The notes under the pieces were generated by a model that saw only the letters and a program-made list of their open reading frames with translations, did no database searches and had not been told where the DNA came from. Position numbers and translations under genes: made by a program. DNA of 10,179 nt from Chloroflexota bacterium (lineage in GTDB: Bacteria; Chloroflexota; UBA6077; CF-72): contig JAFAPL010000576.1 of the NCBI GenBank assembly GCA_019247135.1, positions 1 to 10,179 on the forward strand. The letters run 5' to 3'. Positions 1 to 7,123 of the stretch are shown piece by piece (positions within the stretch are counted from its first letter, which is position 1; each line of letters begins with the position of its first letter).

Positions 1-2
1 CA

Positions 3-200
3 GCCCGTCCCTCGCTCGGGCATCGAGCAATTCGCTGGGTGGCCAGCGACAGCGCCATCGCCGCGCTGCTCGAGCGCGGCCCAATCGCCCACACCCCGCA
101 TCACGTGTTCGTAACCACGCTCGGCTTTCCTGATCGTGTGGGGCTGCGGGAGTTGACAGATATTCTGATGCTAACTCGACTGCGACCGGCCTACGATTGA
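3..200 (+). CDS. Unrecognised protein, C-terminal fragment (5' end outside the window)
   Basis: An open frame enters from the left edge and runs 65 codons to a TGA at 198-200. The other two plus frames are broken by stops (near 110 and 140). Third codon positions are mostly G or C, as in the neighbouring genes, which supports real coding. The visible tail contains an Ala/Leu-rich helix-like stretch (SDSAIAALLERG), then HTPHHVFVTTLGFPDRVG, and ends in TRLRPAYD. I see no membrane segment and recognise no family motif, so I assign no function. It converges with the minus-strand DppC-type permease whose stop is at 256. The 55 bases between them hold no convincing terminator. A minus-strand frame is also open here but has no start, Shine-Dalgarno or family signature. 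Confidence 0.6.
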   Translation, partial: ARPSLGHRAIRWVASDSAIAALLERGPIAHTPHHVFVTTLGFPDRVGLRELTDILMLTRLRPAYD

Positions 201-255
201 CAACGCTTTGCGGGTTGTGAGAGTTCCCAGGGACCATGCAAAGTGAATGCGAGAC

Positions 256-1179
256 TCAGTACCGCAGTCGTGGATCCAGAGCATCGCGCAGTCCATCGCC
301 CAATAGATTGAAGCCCAGCACGGCCAGCGCAATCGCTATGCCCGGAATGAGCGTGGGCCACGGATCCGTTTCCAGGAACCCGTAGCTGCTGCTCACCATG
401 GAACCCCAGGACGGCGACGGGGGCTTGTTCCCCAGACCCAGAAACGCGAGCGACGCTTCCGTCAAGACCGCGAATGCGAAATTCAGTGATGCCAGAACAA
501 TCAGCGGCGCAGTGAGATTCGGAAAGATGTGGCGCGCCAGGAGCCGCGGTGTCGGTGCACCAAGTGAAACTGCTGCTTCGACATAGGAGCTCTTCCTCAG
601 TGTCAGCGTTGAGCCGCGCACCAGTCGCATGAACGTCGGCGTCGTGACGATGCCAATGGCGAGCATCACGTTCGGCAGGGATGAGCCGAGCATGGCCATA
701 ATCGCAATCGCCAACAACACCGCTGGAAATGCGAACAGCACGTCCATGCACAATGTCAGGATCGCGTCCACCCAACCGCCGACGTACCCGGCCAGCAGTC
801 CTAATATGACACCCGCGACTCCAGAGATGCCGACCGAAATGATGCCCACCTCGAACGAAATGCCAGCGCCAAACAACAGCCGGCTGAGAATGTCTCGCCC
901 GAATTCGTCAGTGCCGAAGAGGTAGGTGCTACTCGGTGGCTGCAATCGGTCGCGAATGTGCTGTGTGCTGAAACTGTACGGCGCCAGCAAGCCGCCGAGC
1001 ATCGCCATCAACAGAAAGACTGCAACGATGCACAAACCAGTGAGTGCGAGTCGCTGACGCAATAGCTGCTTGATCCAACTGGTCCGAGCGCGAACGGGCG
1101 CGGGTGCTACTGGCTGAACTGGTGCGGCCGCCGCGTTCGGCATGGCTACGGTCGACGAATCTACATCGGTTCGCTGCAT
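256..1179 (-). CDS. DppC-type ABC transporter permease (peptide/opine/nickel family)
   Basis: This is one of the two membrane subunits of a Dpp/Opp-type importer; it pairs with the DppB-type protein encoded just upstream. At 307 residues it has normal length. After a Pro/Ala-rich cytoplasmic N-terminus comes a first membrane helix (about residues 45-67), then the conserved DppC signature FGTDEFGRD (78-86). Further helices follow, with the EAA loop (EAAVSLGAPTPRLLARHIFPN, about 201-221) that contacts the ATPase, and the family ending DALDPRLRY. I chose ATG 1179 because it lies 10 bases after the dppB-type stop. The frame stays open to a TTG at 1239, but that start lacks a Shine-Dalgarno and would overlap the upstream gene by 50 bases. 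The AGGA before ATG 1179 is only 3 bases away, so ATG 1143 remains possible. No ATPase gene follows. The substrate cannot be read from the permease. Confidence 0.93.
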   Translation of the reverse strand: MQRTDVDSSTVAMPNAAAAPVQPVAPAPVRARTSWIKQLLRQRLALTGLCIVAVFLLMAMLGGLLAPYSFSTQHIRDRLQPPSSTYLFGTDEFGRDILSRLLFGAGISFEVGIISVGISGVAGVILGLLAGYVGGWVDAILTLCMDVLFAFPAVLLAIAIMAMLGSSLPNVMLAIGIVTTPTFMRLVRGSTLTLRKSSYVEAAVSLGAPTPRLLARHIFPNLTAPLIVLASLNFAFAVLTEASLAFLGLGNKPPSPSWGSMVSSSYGFLETDPWPTLIPGIAIALAVLGFNLLGDGLRDALDPRLRY

Positions 1180-1189
1180 TGGTCCTGGT

Positions 1190-2143
1190 CTAGCTCTCTG
1201 TTCGCAGCCGCGGATCGGCAAGCGCGTACAACACGTCAACCAGCAAACTCACGAGCACGAAGGCGAGGGCCACCACGAGCGTGACACCCTGAACGACCGG
1301 GTAATCGCGCGCGCCGATTGCGTCATACACGTAGCGTCCAATGCCAGGCAAGCCGAAGATGGTCTCGACGATGACGGCACCGCCGAGCAGCCGCGCGATC
1401 TGGATGCCGGCGACCGTGATGATCGGAATTGCCGCGTTCGGCAGCACGTGTCCTTTGAGCACTCCGGTCGAATGCAGTCCTTTCGCTTGCGCGACGCGCA
1501 CGTAATCATGTCCCAGTACCTCGAGCACCGACGACCGGGTGATGCGCATCATGATCCCGGCGAATGGGAGACCCAGGCTGAGCGCCGGCAGCAGCAGCGC
1601 CTTCAGGTTGCCGAGCGGATCCGACGTGAGCTCGACGTATCCAATGGGTGGCAGCCACCGCAGCCAGAGCGAAAAGACGAGCACCAGGAGCGTTGCCAAC
1701 AGAAAGTTGGGCATCGATAGACCGACCAGTGTGCTGACAGTGGCGACGTAGTCTGTTCGCGAGTTGCGCCTGACCGCCGCCAGAACTCCAACGAGAAGAG
1801 ATGGAATCAGTCCGAGCACGGCGGCCAGCACGGTGAGCTCGACGGTCACGGGCAGTCGCAGGGCGAGCTCTTGTGTGAGGCTCCGCCCGGTACGAAGGGA
1901 CGTGCCCAGGTCACCTGACAGCACACGACCGAGCCAGCGGACGTACTGAACCGGTGCTGGTTCGTCGAGCCCGAACGCCGCTCGAATCGCCGCCACCTGC
2001 TCGGGCGTCACGCGTGCATCTGGTCCGAGGACGACCGCGACGGGATCCCCGGGCACCAGCCGGATCAGTGAGAACGTGACAATCGAAACACCGAAGAGCA
2101 CCGGAACCACCAGTACTATCCGTGCGAGCAGGTACCTTCGCAC
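1190..2143 (-). CDS. DppB-type ABC transporter permease (peptide/opine/nickel family)
   Basis: This membrane subunit of a Dpp/Opp-type importer has the normal length of 317 residues. The N-terminal membrane helix (about 9-29) is followed by the family motif RLVPGDP (28-34), an extracytoplasmic stretch with a LGRVLSGDLGTSL segment, five more hydrophobic segments, and the EAA loop YVRVAQAKGLHSTGVLKGHV (about 214-233), where the ATPase docks. The C-terminus LVDVLYALADPRLR is typical. Translation starts at a GTG (2143-2141). An AGGA overlapping the upstream TAG lies 7 bases before it, so initiation is probably coupled to the binding-protein gene, which ends 9 bases upstream. The DppC-type partner follows after 10 bases, so the three genes look like one operon. 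By eye, about half of the C-terminal third is identical to the second DppB-type permease at 8924-9895. Confidence 0.95.
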   Translation of the reverse strand: MRRYLLARIVLVVPVLFGVSIVTFSLIRLVPGDPVAVVLGPDARVTPEQVAAIRAAFGLDEPAPVQYVRWLGRVLSGDLGTSLRTGRSLTQELALRLPVTVELTVLAAVLGLIPSLLVGVLAAVRRNSRTDYVATVSTLVGLSMPNFLLATLLVLVFSLWLRWLPPIGYVELTSDPLGNLKALLLPALSLGLPFAGIMMRITRSSVLEVLGHDYVRVAQAKGLHSTGVLKGHVLPNAAIPIITVAGIQIARLLGGAVIVETIFGLPGIGRYVYDAIGARDYPVVQGVTLVVALAFVLVSLLVDVLYALADPRLRTES

Positions 2144-2152
2144 ACCGCGTTC

Positions 2153-3793
2153 CTATTTATCGAGCCACACGTCCTTCAAGGTGTAGTTCGTCCCGGTTGG
2201 AATATGCGTGTATCCCTTCACGTACGTCTTCATCGCCTCGAACTGATTGGCGATATACAGGTTCACCCACGGCACATCATCGAGCAGCAGCTGTTGAAGC
2301 TGTTGGTAGATTTCCTTCCGTTTGGCCGCGTCCGTTGTGGCCGTGCCAGCGGCGATCAGCTCATCGGCCTTGGGATTGCTGTAGCGCACCGCATTCGATT
2401 TCTGGCCAGTGCCAAAGTTCCGCAAGTAGATGTCGTTCGGATCGACGTAAGCGCTGGTGCCGGTTACGGTCATATCGAAGTTATTGCCGAAGTAGTCATT
2501 GATGTACGCAGCATTTTCCTCCAGATTGACGTCTGCATTGATGCCGATCTGTTTCAGCTGGTCCTGCACCACGACGGCGGCATTCGAGAGGAACGAGTAC
2601 TGCGACCAGCTCAAGATGGTGGTACTGAATCCGGAAGGGTATCCAGCTTCAGTCAGCAACTGTTTGGCTTTCGCGACGTCCGGTGCTGGCGGCTTGCTGC
2701 TGAGGCCGGCCCAGAAGCCTGGCGGGAATATCTCCGCTGTCGAAGTGCCAAAGCCGAAAACGGCTGGTCCAAGCACCGCGTCGCGGTCCACAACAGCCGC
2801 GATCGCCTGGCGTACCTTCAAGTTGCTGAATGGCTCGCGCGTGACGTTCAGGCCAATGAAGCGGATGTTCGTATTTTGATCACCCGCGATCGTCAAGCTC
2901 GAATCGTTCTGGAGATTGGGCATGTCCTTCAACGGCGCATACTCGATGAAATCCACCGTGCCCGTTCGCACCGCGGCGGTGCGCGCCGTGTCGTCGGAGG
3001 CGATGGTCATTTCAATCCCGTCGAGATACGGCTTGCCCTGCTCCCAGTAATCGGGATTGCGTTCGAGAACAACCCGCGTGTTGGGAACGTATTCCTTGAA
3101 CTTGAACGGTCCCGTGCCATCCGCGGTCTTGGTCAGGTCGCCGTTCTGTTGGACCGCGTCGCGGTTGATGATCACCATCGCGGGATTGGTCAGGTTTGTG
3201 AGAAACGACGCGTCCGCCTGTTTGAGCGTGATGACCACCGTGGAATCATCCGGAGCCGCCACGCTATCGACCGAGGACAGCAGGGCGACATTCGGCGAAG
3301 CCGTGGCAGGATCCACAAGTCGGTCAAACGTGTACTTCACGTCCCCCGCGACGAGCGGCCGACCACTATGGAACTTGACGCCCTTGCGAAGGGTAAAGGT
3401 GTAGGTTTTGCCGTCCGGTGAGATGTCCCATTTCTCAGCCAGGTCGGGTTCCGGAGTAAGGTCTGGCTTGAGGCGGACGAGCAGGCTGTAAATATGTTCC
3501 GTGACGTGGAACAGCGCGGTCAGGCTGGTCTTCTGTGGGTCGAGCGAGGTCGGGTCAGCCTGGAGACCCACCTTGAGGATACCGCCGCGCTTGGGCTGGC
3601 CGGCCGCGGGCGCACTGGTCGGCGCCGTCTGGGCCGGCGTGGTCGGCTGACTTGCGGCAGCAGCCGGGGCGGCCGTTGTTGGCTGGCTTGTAGCGACAGC
3701 CTGGGTGGCCGGTGGCGCTGGCGGCGCGCTCGCCGGGCCGCACGCGGACATCAGGAGTGCGCTCGCAACAAACACGATGAGCAATGTGCGCAT
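2153..3793 (-). CDS. Family 5 (SBP_bac_5) solute-binding lipoprotein, Sec type
   Basis: This is the extracytoplasmic receptor of a Dpp/Opp-class importer, 546 residues, typical length. The N-terminus is a short Sec/lipoprotein signal (MRTLLIVFVASALLMSAC) with the predicted lipidated cysteine at residue 18. A low-complexity Ala/Pro/Thr/Gln linker follows (about 19-68, with SQPTT twice at 36-40 and 48-52). The mature domain opens with GGILKVGLQADPTSLDPQ and carries the family signature WDISPDGKTYTFTLRKGVKF (122-141), followed by DVKYTFDRL (151-159). The start ATG has AGGGAG about 11 bases upstream. The two permease genes follow at 9 and 10 bases, so it is their cognate receptor. Family members bind oligopeptides, dipeptides, nickel, opines or sugars; the ligand here is not readable. 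It is only distantly similar to the Tat-type receptor at 7124-8914. Confidence 0.95.
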   Translation of the reverse strand: MRTLLIVFVASALLMSACGPASAPPAPPATQAVATSQPTTAAPAAAASQPTTPAQTAPTSAPAAGQPKRGGILKVGLQADPTSLDPQKTSLTALFHVTEHIYSLLVRLKPDLTPEPDLAEKWDISPDGKTYTFTLRKGVKFHSGRPLVAGDVKYTFDRLVDPATASPNVALLSSVDSVAAPDDSTVVITLKQADASFLTNLTNPAMVIINRDAVQQNGDLTKTADGTGPFKFKEYVPNTRVVLERNPDYWEQGKPYLDGIEMTIASDDTARTAAVRTGTVDFIEYAPLKDMPNLQNDSSLTIAGDQNTNIRFIGLNVTREPFSNLKVRQAIAAVVDRDAVLGPAVFGFGTSTAEIFPPGFWAGLSSKPPAPDVAKAKQLLTEAGYPSGFSTTILSWSQYSFLSNAAVVVQDQLKQIGINADVNLEENAAYINDYFGNNFDMTVTGTSAYVDPNDIYLRNFGTGQKSNAVRYSNPKADELIAAGTATTDAAKRKEIYQQLQQLLLDDVPWVNLYIANQFEAMKTYVKGYTHIPTGTNYTLKDVWLDK

Positions 3794-3822
3794 GAGCAGT
3801 CGTCTCCCTGTGAGGGGGCAGG

Positions 3823-3852
3823 CTACTACGCCAGGGTGTCCAGCACGAACAA
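3823..3852 (-). promoter_or_regulatory. Weak candidate promoter for the left receptor-permease operon
   Basis: In the 112-base gap upstream of the Sec-type receptor, minus-strand TTGTTC (3852-3847) and TAGTAG (3828-3823) are separated by 18 bases. Each hexamer matches only 3 of 6 positions of the sigma-70 consensus. A start near 3816 would give a leader of about 22 bases containing the AGGGAG ribosome binding site. Read-through from the BNR-protein gene upstream is an equally good explanation of expression, as no terminator is visible between them. Confidence 0.22.
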
Positions 3853-3865
3853 GGGTAAGGGTGTC
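3833..3865. repeat. Short direct repeat, AGGGTGTC twice
   Basis: The 8-mer AGGGTGTC occurs at 3833-3840 and 3858-3865 (GACACCCT on the coding strand of the downstream receptor), with starts 25 bases apart. One copy lies in the spacer of the candidate promoter and the other just upstream of its -35. A tandem AAGGGT pair sits at 3851-3862. This could be an operator, but the same 8-mer also occurs inside genes at about 1283-1290 and 4971-4978, so chance is possible. Confidence 0.25.
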
Positions 3866-3905
3866 GAGGGGGCGAACGCGCGCATCAAGCGATGGCAGCG
3901 TGTAT

Positions 3906-6900
3906 CTACCAGCCGACCGGTGCCATCGAGGCGCTTCGGACCGATGTATTGAATGCCTCCATGAGCCGCTGGATGACGTCTTCGAACTGACGCTGCTCGT
4001 CGTCGAGGCGCGCCGACAGCATGTCCAGGACCTCGCGCGCTTGATCTGGCGGCGCGTAATCCGCAGCGTCGACGAACTCGAAAAGCGCGTTCAGCTTCTC
4101 CTGGAGACCAGTCGCGTATAGCTGGGCTTCCCGGAAGTGGACATCGATCAGACGTCCCTTGAGCGCCTTGAGCTCCGTTTCGAGCGACTCCAGCGCGCCT
4201 CGCGCGGCGTCGTTCTCTGCCGCGTTGGACAGGCGCTGCTTCCAGGGCGCGAGCTGTGCACTGAGCACGTCTACGCGGTTGACGAGTGTGTTTGCGGCGG
4301 CGACTTTCGACAGGATCGACTGGAGCGTCTCATATTGTGCGCGAAGGTCGTGTGTGCTGGCGCGGATGCGCGGATCGGGCAGAATTTCGATGGGCTGCTC
4401 GAGCAGTTCGCCATCCACCGTGAGGCGGGCCGTGTACGTGCCGGGCAGCACCATCGGACCGTTCTCACGTTGCCACGGATCGATGCTCTCATCGTTGACA
4501 CGTGGAGCCCCGACCCCACGGAAATTCCAGACGAATCGAATCACGCCGACACTCGTCTTTAAACGGTCGCCCTCTCGCTCGGAGGAGCTCGAAAACGTTC
4601 GCACCGGACGCCCCGAGTGATCGACGATCTCGAGCTTGACTTCGGCCTGGGGCTCCTCTCGCAGGTAGTACGTGATCACCACTCCCTCGGGTGGATTGGC
4701 GCCTGCATCCAGATACTCGCGATCTGCGACACGCCCGTCCATTGTCCGACGCGGGAAATACGAGACCACCCCCGTGTCGACTCTCCCGTAGTTGACGAGG
4801 CCTGGGCGCGGCTCCTCTCCGCGCCCGCCGCTCCCGATTCGCATCCGACAGGTCGGGCGCGGGCGGAACAGGTGTTGGCGTACCCCAAGCAGCTCGTCGG
4901 TCACCTGGTGCAAGGGAGTCAGATCATCCAGGATCCAGAAGGAGCGACCATGACTGGCCACGACCAGTTCGACACCCTTCACCGTCAGGTCGTATACGGG
5001 CACGACCGGAAAATTGCCATGCATCGGCTCCCAATGTCGACCGTCGTCGAACGAAACATACAGCCCGGTTTCGGTTCCGCAGTACAGGAGCCCGCGGCGT
5101 GAAGGGTCTTCGCGGATCACTCGCGTGAACTCGTGTGCTGGAAGTCCGTCCGAAATACTGATCCAGGTCTGACCGTAGTCGGTTGTCTTCAGCACGTAGG
5201 GTGCGAGATCGTCCAGCTTGTACCGGGTTGCGGCGACATAGGCGCTGGCAGGATCGTGCGGCGAGGGCTCGACGATGCTGATCATCGACCATTCGGGGAG
5301 AAGCTCGGCTGGCGGAGTAACGTTCTGCCAGGTCTGCCCGTTGTCGCGCGTGATGTGCAACAGGCCGTCGTCGGAGCCGGCCCACAGAACACCTTGTTCG
5401 TGTGGTGACTCCACCAGGGCGAAAATTGTGCAGTAGACCTCCGCACCGGTATTGTCGCGCGTCACGGGACCGCCGGAGGGCCCCAGGCGCGACGGGTCGT
5501 TGCGAGTGAGATCCGGACTGATCACCTGCCAGCTCGCGCCGAGGTCTCGGGAACGGTGGACCACATTCGAGCACGCGTACAGCGCATCCGGATCATGTCG
5601 CGAGAACATGATGGGAAACGTCCACTGAAATCGGTACTTCAGACTTTCGGCACCTTCGCCCCATCCGTACAGCTCTGGCCAGACGGTGATATCGCGTTTT
5701 GCACGTGTGCGGCGGTCGTAGCAGGTCATGTAGTGATTGAAAATGCGCCGATTCATCGGCCCGGACCCGACCACGATGTTCGGGTCATCGGGTTTGATGG
5801 CGATGTAACCACTCTCGCCCCCGCCTGGTGCGTACCAGTCACGCTGTGTGATTGGGCCTTCGACCGACAGACTGGGGATGGAAATCGCGGTGTTGTCCTG
5901 CTGCGACCCGTAGACGCGGTATGGGAACTGGTCGTCCGCAATGACATGGTACATCTGGGCGGTTGGCTGGTTGTAGAGTGTCGACCAGCTCACGCCGGCA
6001 TCGAAGCTTATGCACCCGCCGCCATCATTGCCTTCGATCATGCGGCGCGGATCGCGTGGATCGATCCACAGGTCGTGGTTGTCGCCGTGCGGATTGGGAA
6101 ACTGGCTGAAGGTACGCCCCGCGTCCGTCGACTTCCAGACTTTGTAGTTGAGCACCCAGCAGGTATCCGGGTCAACGGGATCGGCGAAGACGTGAATGTA
6201 GTACCACGGGCGGGTGCGGAGGGTCGACTCCTCCGACATCCGCTGCCAGGTCTCGCCGCCGTCATCGGAGCGAAATAGCGCTCCGTCCTCCGCTTCGACC
6301 AGCGCCCACACGCGATCGGTTTGCGCGGGTGAGACTGCGACGCCGATCTTGCCGAGCACACCGCGTGGTAGCCCCGGCGCACGAGTGATATCTGTCCAGG
6401 TGTCGCCGCCGTCAGTTGATTTCCACAGGCCGCTCTCCGGGCCACCGTCGATCAATGTGTGCGGGTAGCGCTGCGCTTGCCAGATGGCAGCGTACAGGAC
6501 GCGCGGATTGTGCGGATCCATCGAAATGTCGTTCGAACCAGCGTGCTCACTCTTGAACAACACCCGCTCCCAGGTTCGACCGCCGTCCCGGGATCGGAAC
6601 ACGCCGCGTTCCGCGTTCGGACCGAAGGCGTGACCGAGGGCCGCCACGTACACCACATCCGGATTGGTGGGGTCGATGCGGATACGACCGATGTGGCGCG
6701 AGTCGCGCAGCCCGACGTTCTGCCACGTTTTACCGGCGTCGGTGCTCCTGTACACACCGTCGCCATGCGACACATTGTTGCGAATGCACGTTTCACCCGT
6801 GCCGACGTAGATCACATTGGGGTCGGACTCGGCCACGGCAATGGCGCCAATCGCGGCGGTTCCAAAGTAGCCGTCAGAGACATTGCGCCAGTAGGTTCCT

Positions 6901-7061
6901 CCATCCGTCGTCTTCCAGACGCCGCCTGCGCACGCGCCGAAGTAGAACGTCATCGCCTCCCGCGGATCACCGGCCACAGCCACGCAGCGACCGCCGCGAT
7001 GTGGCCCGATGCAGCGGAATTCGAGGGAATCCAGCAGACTGTCCTGCAGTGTGGTCGTCAT
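3906..7061 (-). CDS. Large BNR/Asp-box beta-propeller protein (VPS10/GH74-like 'glycosyl hydrolase' family)
   Basis: This 1051-residue protein belongs to the bacterial BNR-repeat group often annotated as glycosyl hydrolase or sortilin-like. It opens with the family start FRCIGPHRGGR (15-25). I count eleven Asp boxes (S-x-D-x-G-x-T-W type) at residues 50, 105, 156, 214, 264, 310, 351, 503, 570, 625 and 669. Seven are evenly spaced in the first third, then comes a 150-residue gap, then four more, which suggests two propellers. A beta-sandwich-like region follows (about 792-895: GVVITYYLREEPQAEVKLEI ... GTYTARLTVDG), and then a helical, probably coiled-coil tail (about 900-1040). There is no signal peptide or membrane helix, although family members are often secreted. 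ATG 7061 has AGGAG 10 bases upstream. I see no basis for a catalytic assignment. The receptor gene follows 112 bases downstream on the same strand. Confidence 0.9.
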   Translation of the reverse strand: MTTTLQDSLLDSLEFRCIGPHRGGRCVAVAGDPREAMTFYFGACAGGVWKTTDGGTYWRNVSDGYFGTAAIGAIAVAESDPNVIYVGTGETCIRNNVSHGDGVYRSTDAGKTWQNVGLRDSRHIGRIRIDPTNPDVVYVAALGHAFGPNAERGVFRSRDGGRTWERVLFKSEHAGSNDISMDPHNPRVLYAAIWQAQRYPHTLIDGGPESGLWKSTDGGDTWTDITRAPGLPRGVLGKIGVAVSPAQTDRVWALVEAEDGALFRSDDGGETWQRMSEESTLRTRPWYYIHVFADPVDPDTCWVLNYKVWKSTDAGRTFSQFPNPHGDNHDLWIDPRDPRRMIEGNDGGGCISFDAGVSWSTLYNQPTAQMYHVIADDQFPYRVYGSQQDNTAISIPSLSVEGPITQRDWYAPGGGESGYIAIKPDDPNIVVGSGPMNRRIFNHYMTCYDRRTRAKRDITVWPELYGWGEGAESLKYRFQWTFPIMFSRHDPDALYACSNVVHRSRDLGASWQVISPDLTRNDPSRLGPSGGPVTRDNTGAEVYCTIFALVESPHEQGVLWAGSDDGLLHITRDNGQTWQNVTPPAELLPEWSMISIVEPSPHDPASAYVAATRYKLDDLAPYVLKTTDYGQTWISISDGLPAHEFTRVIREDPSRRGLLYCGTETGLYVSFDDGRHWEPMHGNFPVVPVYDLTVKGVELVVASHGRSFWILDDLTPLHQVTDELLGVRQHLFRPRPTCRMRIGSGGRGEEPRPGLVNYGRVDTGVVSYFPRRTMDGRVADREYLDAGANPPEGVVITYYLREEPQAEVKLEIVDHSGRPVRTFSSSSEREGDRLKTSVGVIRFVWNFRGVGAPRVNDESIDPWQRENGPMVLPGTYTARLTVDGELLEQPIEILPDPRIRASTHDLRAQYETLQSILSKVAAANTLVNRVDVLSAQLAPWKQRLSNAAENDAARGALESLETELKALKGRLIDVHFREAQLYATGLQEKLNALFEFVDAADYAPPDQAREVLDMLSARLDDEQRQFEDVIQRLMEAFNTSVRSASMAPVGW

Positions 7062-7079
7062 GCGTGGTGTGCTCCTAAA

Positions 7080-7108
7080 TTGACAGTCCCTGAGCCCCGG
7101 CCGACAAT
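7080..7108 (+). promoter_or_regulatory. Candidate sigma-70-type promoter for the right receptor-permease operon
   Basis: A perfect -35 hexamer TTGACA (7080-7085) is separated by exactly 17 bases from GACAAT (7103-7108), a 4-of-6 match to TATAAT. It lies in the 62-base divergent gap and points at the Tat-type receptor. The start would fall near 7115, giving a very short leader that would cut into the GGGGAGGGG ribosome binding site (7113-7120). That is a point against it, or it implies a start a few bases earlier. Confidence 0.45.
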
Positions 7109-7114
7109 GGTCGG
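7101..7114. promoter_or_regulatory. Inverted repeat over the -10 and next to the ribosome binding site
   Basis: CCGAC (7101-7105) and GTCGG (7110-7114) form a perfect 5-bp stem with an AATG loop. Flanking C-rich (7095-7098) and G-rich (7115-7120) tracts could extend it with bulges and pair with the Shine-Dalgarno of the receptor gene at 7124. It could be an operator or an RNA hairpin. It overlaps the candidate -10, which fits repressor binding, but this is inference from symmetry alone. Confidence 0.3.
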
Positions 7115-7123
7115 GGAGGGGTC

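Noticed and set aside
201..255. Possible bidirectional terminator between the converging genes (CTTTGC 206-211 and GCAAAG 239-244)
   Set aside because: The arms are 6 bp with a 27-base loop and no T-run follows on either strand. The inner GTTCCCAGGGAC is a near palindrome with almost no loop. This is not a credible intrinsic terminator.
1180..1239. Longer DppC-type protein from the TTG at 1239 (20 extra residues)
   Set aside because: It would overlap the DppB-type gene by 50 bases, has no Shine-Dalgarno, and adds Cys/Arg-rich sequence unlike the family's N-termini.
2204..3421. A 405-codon open frame on the plus strand, opposite the Sec-type receptor
   Set aside because: It is antisense to a clear family 5 binding protein and its product shows no domain, only His/Arg/Val-rich composition. 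It is a shadow of codon bias.
3806..3816. Small stem CCCT-GTG-AGGG at the receptor ribosome binding site
   Set aside because: A 4-bp stem with a 3-base loop is too weak to call as a regulatory hairpin, although it overlaps the AGGGAG.
3906..7061. Reading the BNR protein as a sialidase or as a sortilin-type sorting receptor
   Set aside because: Asp boxes alone do not show enzymatic activity. I see no sialidase FRIP arginine motif, no membrane segment and no sorting tail. Only the fold class is supported.
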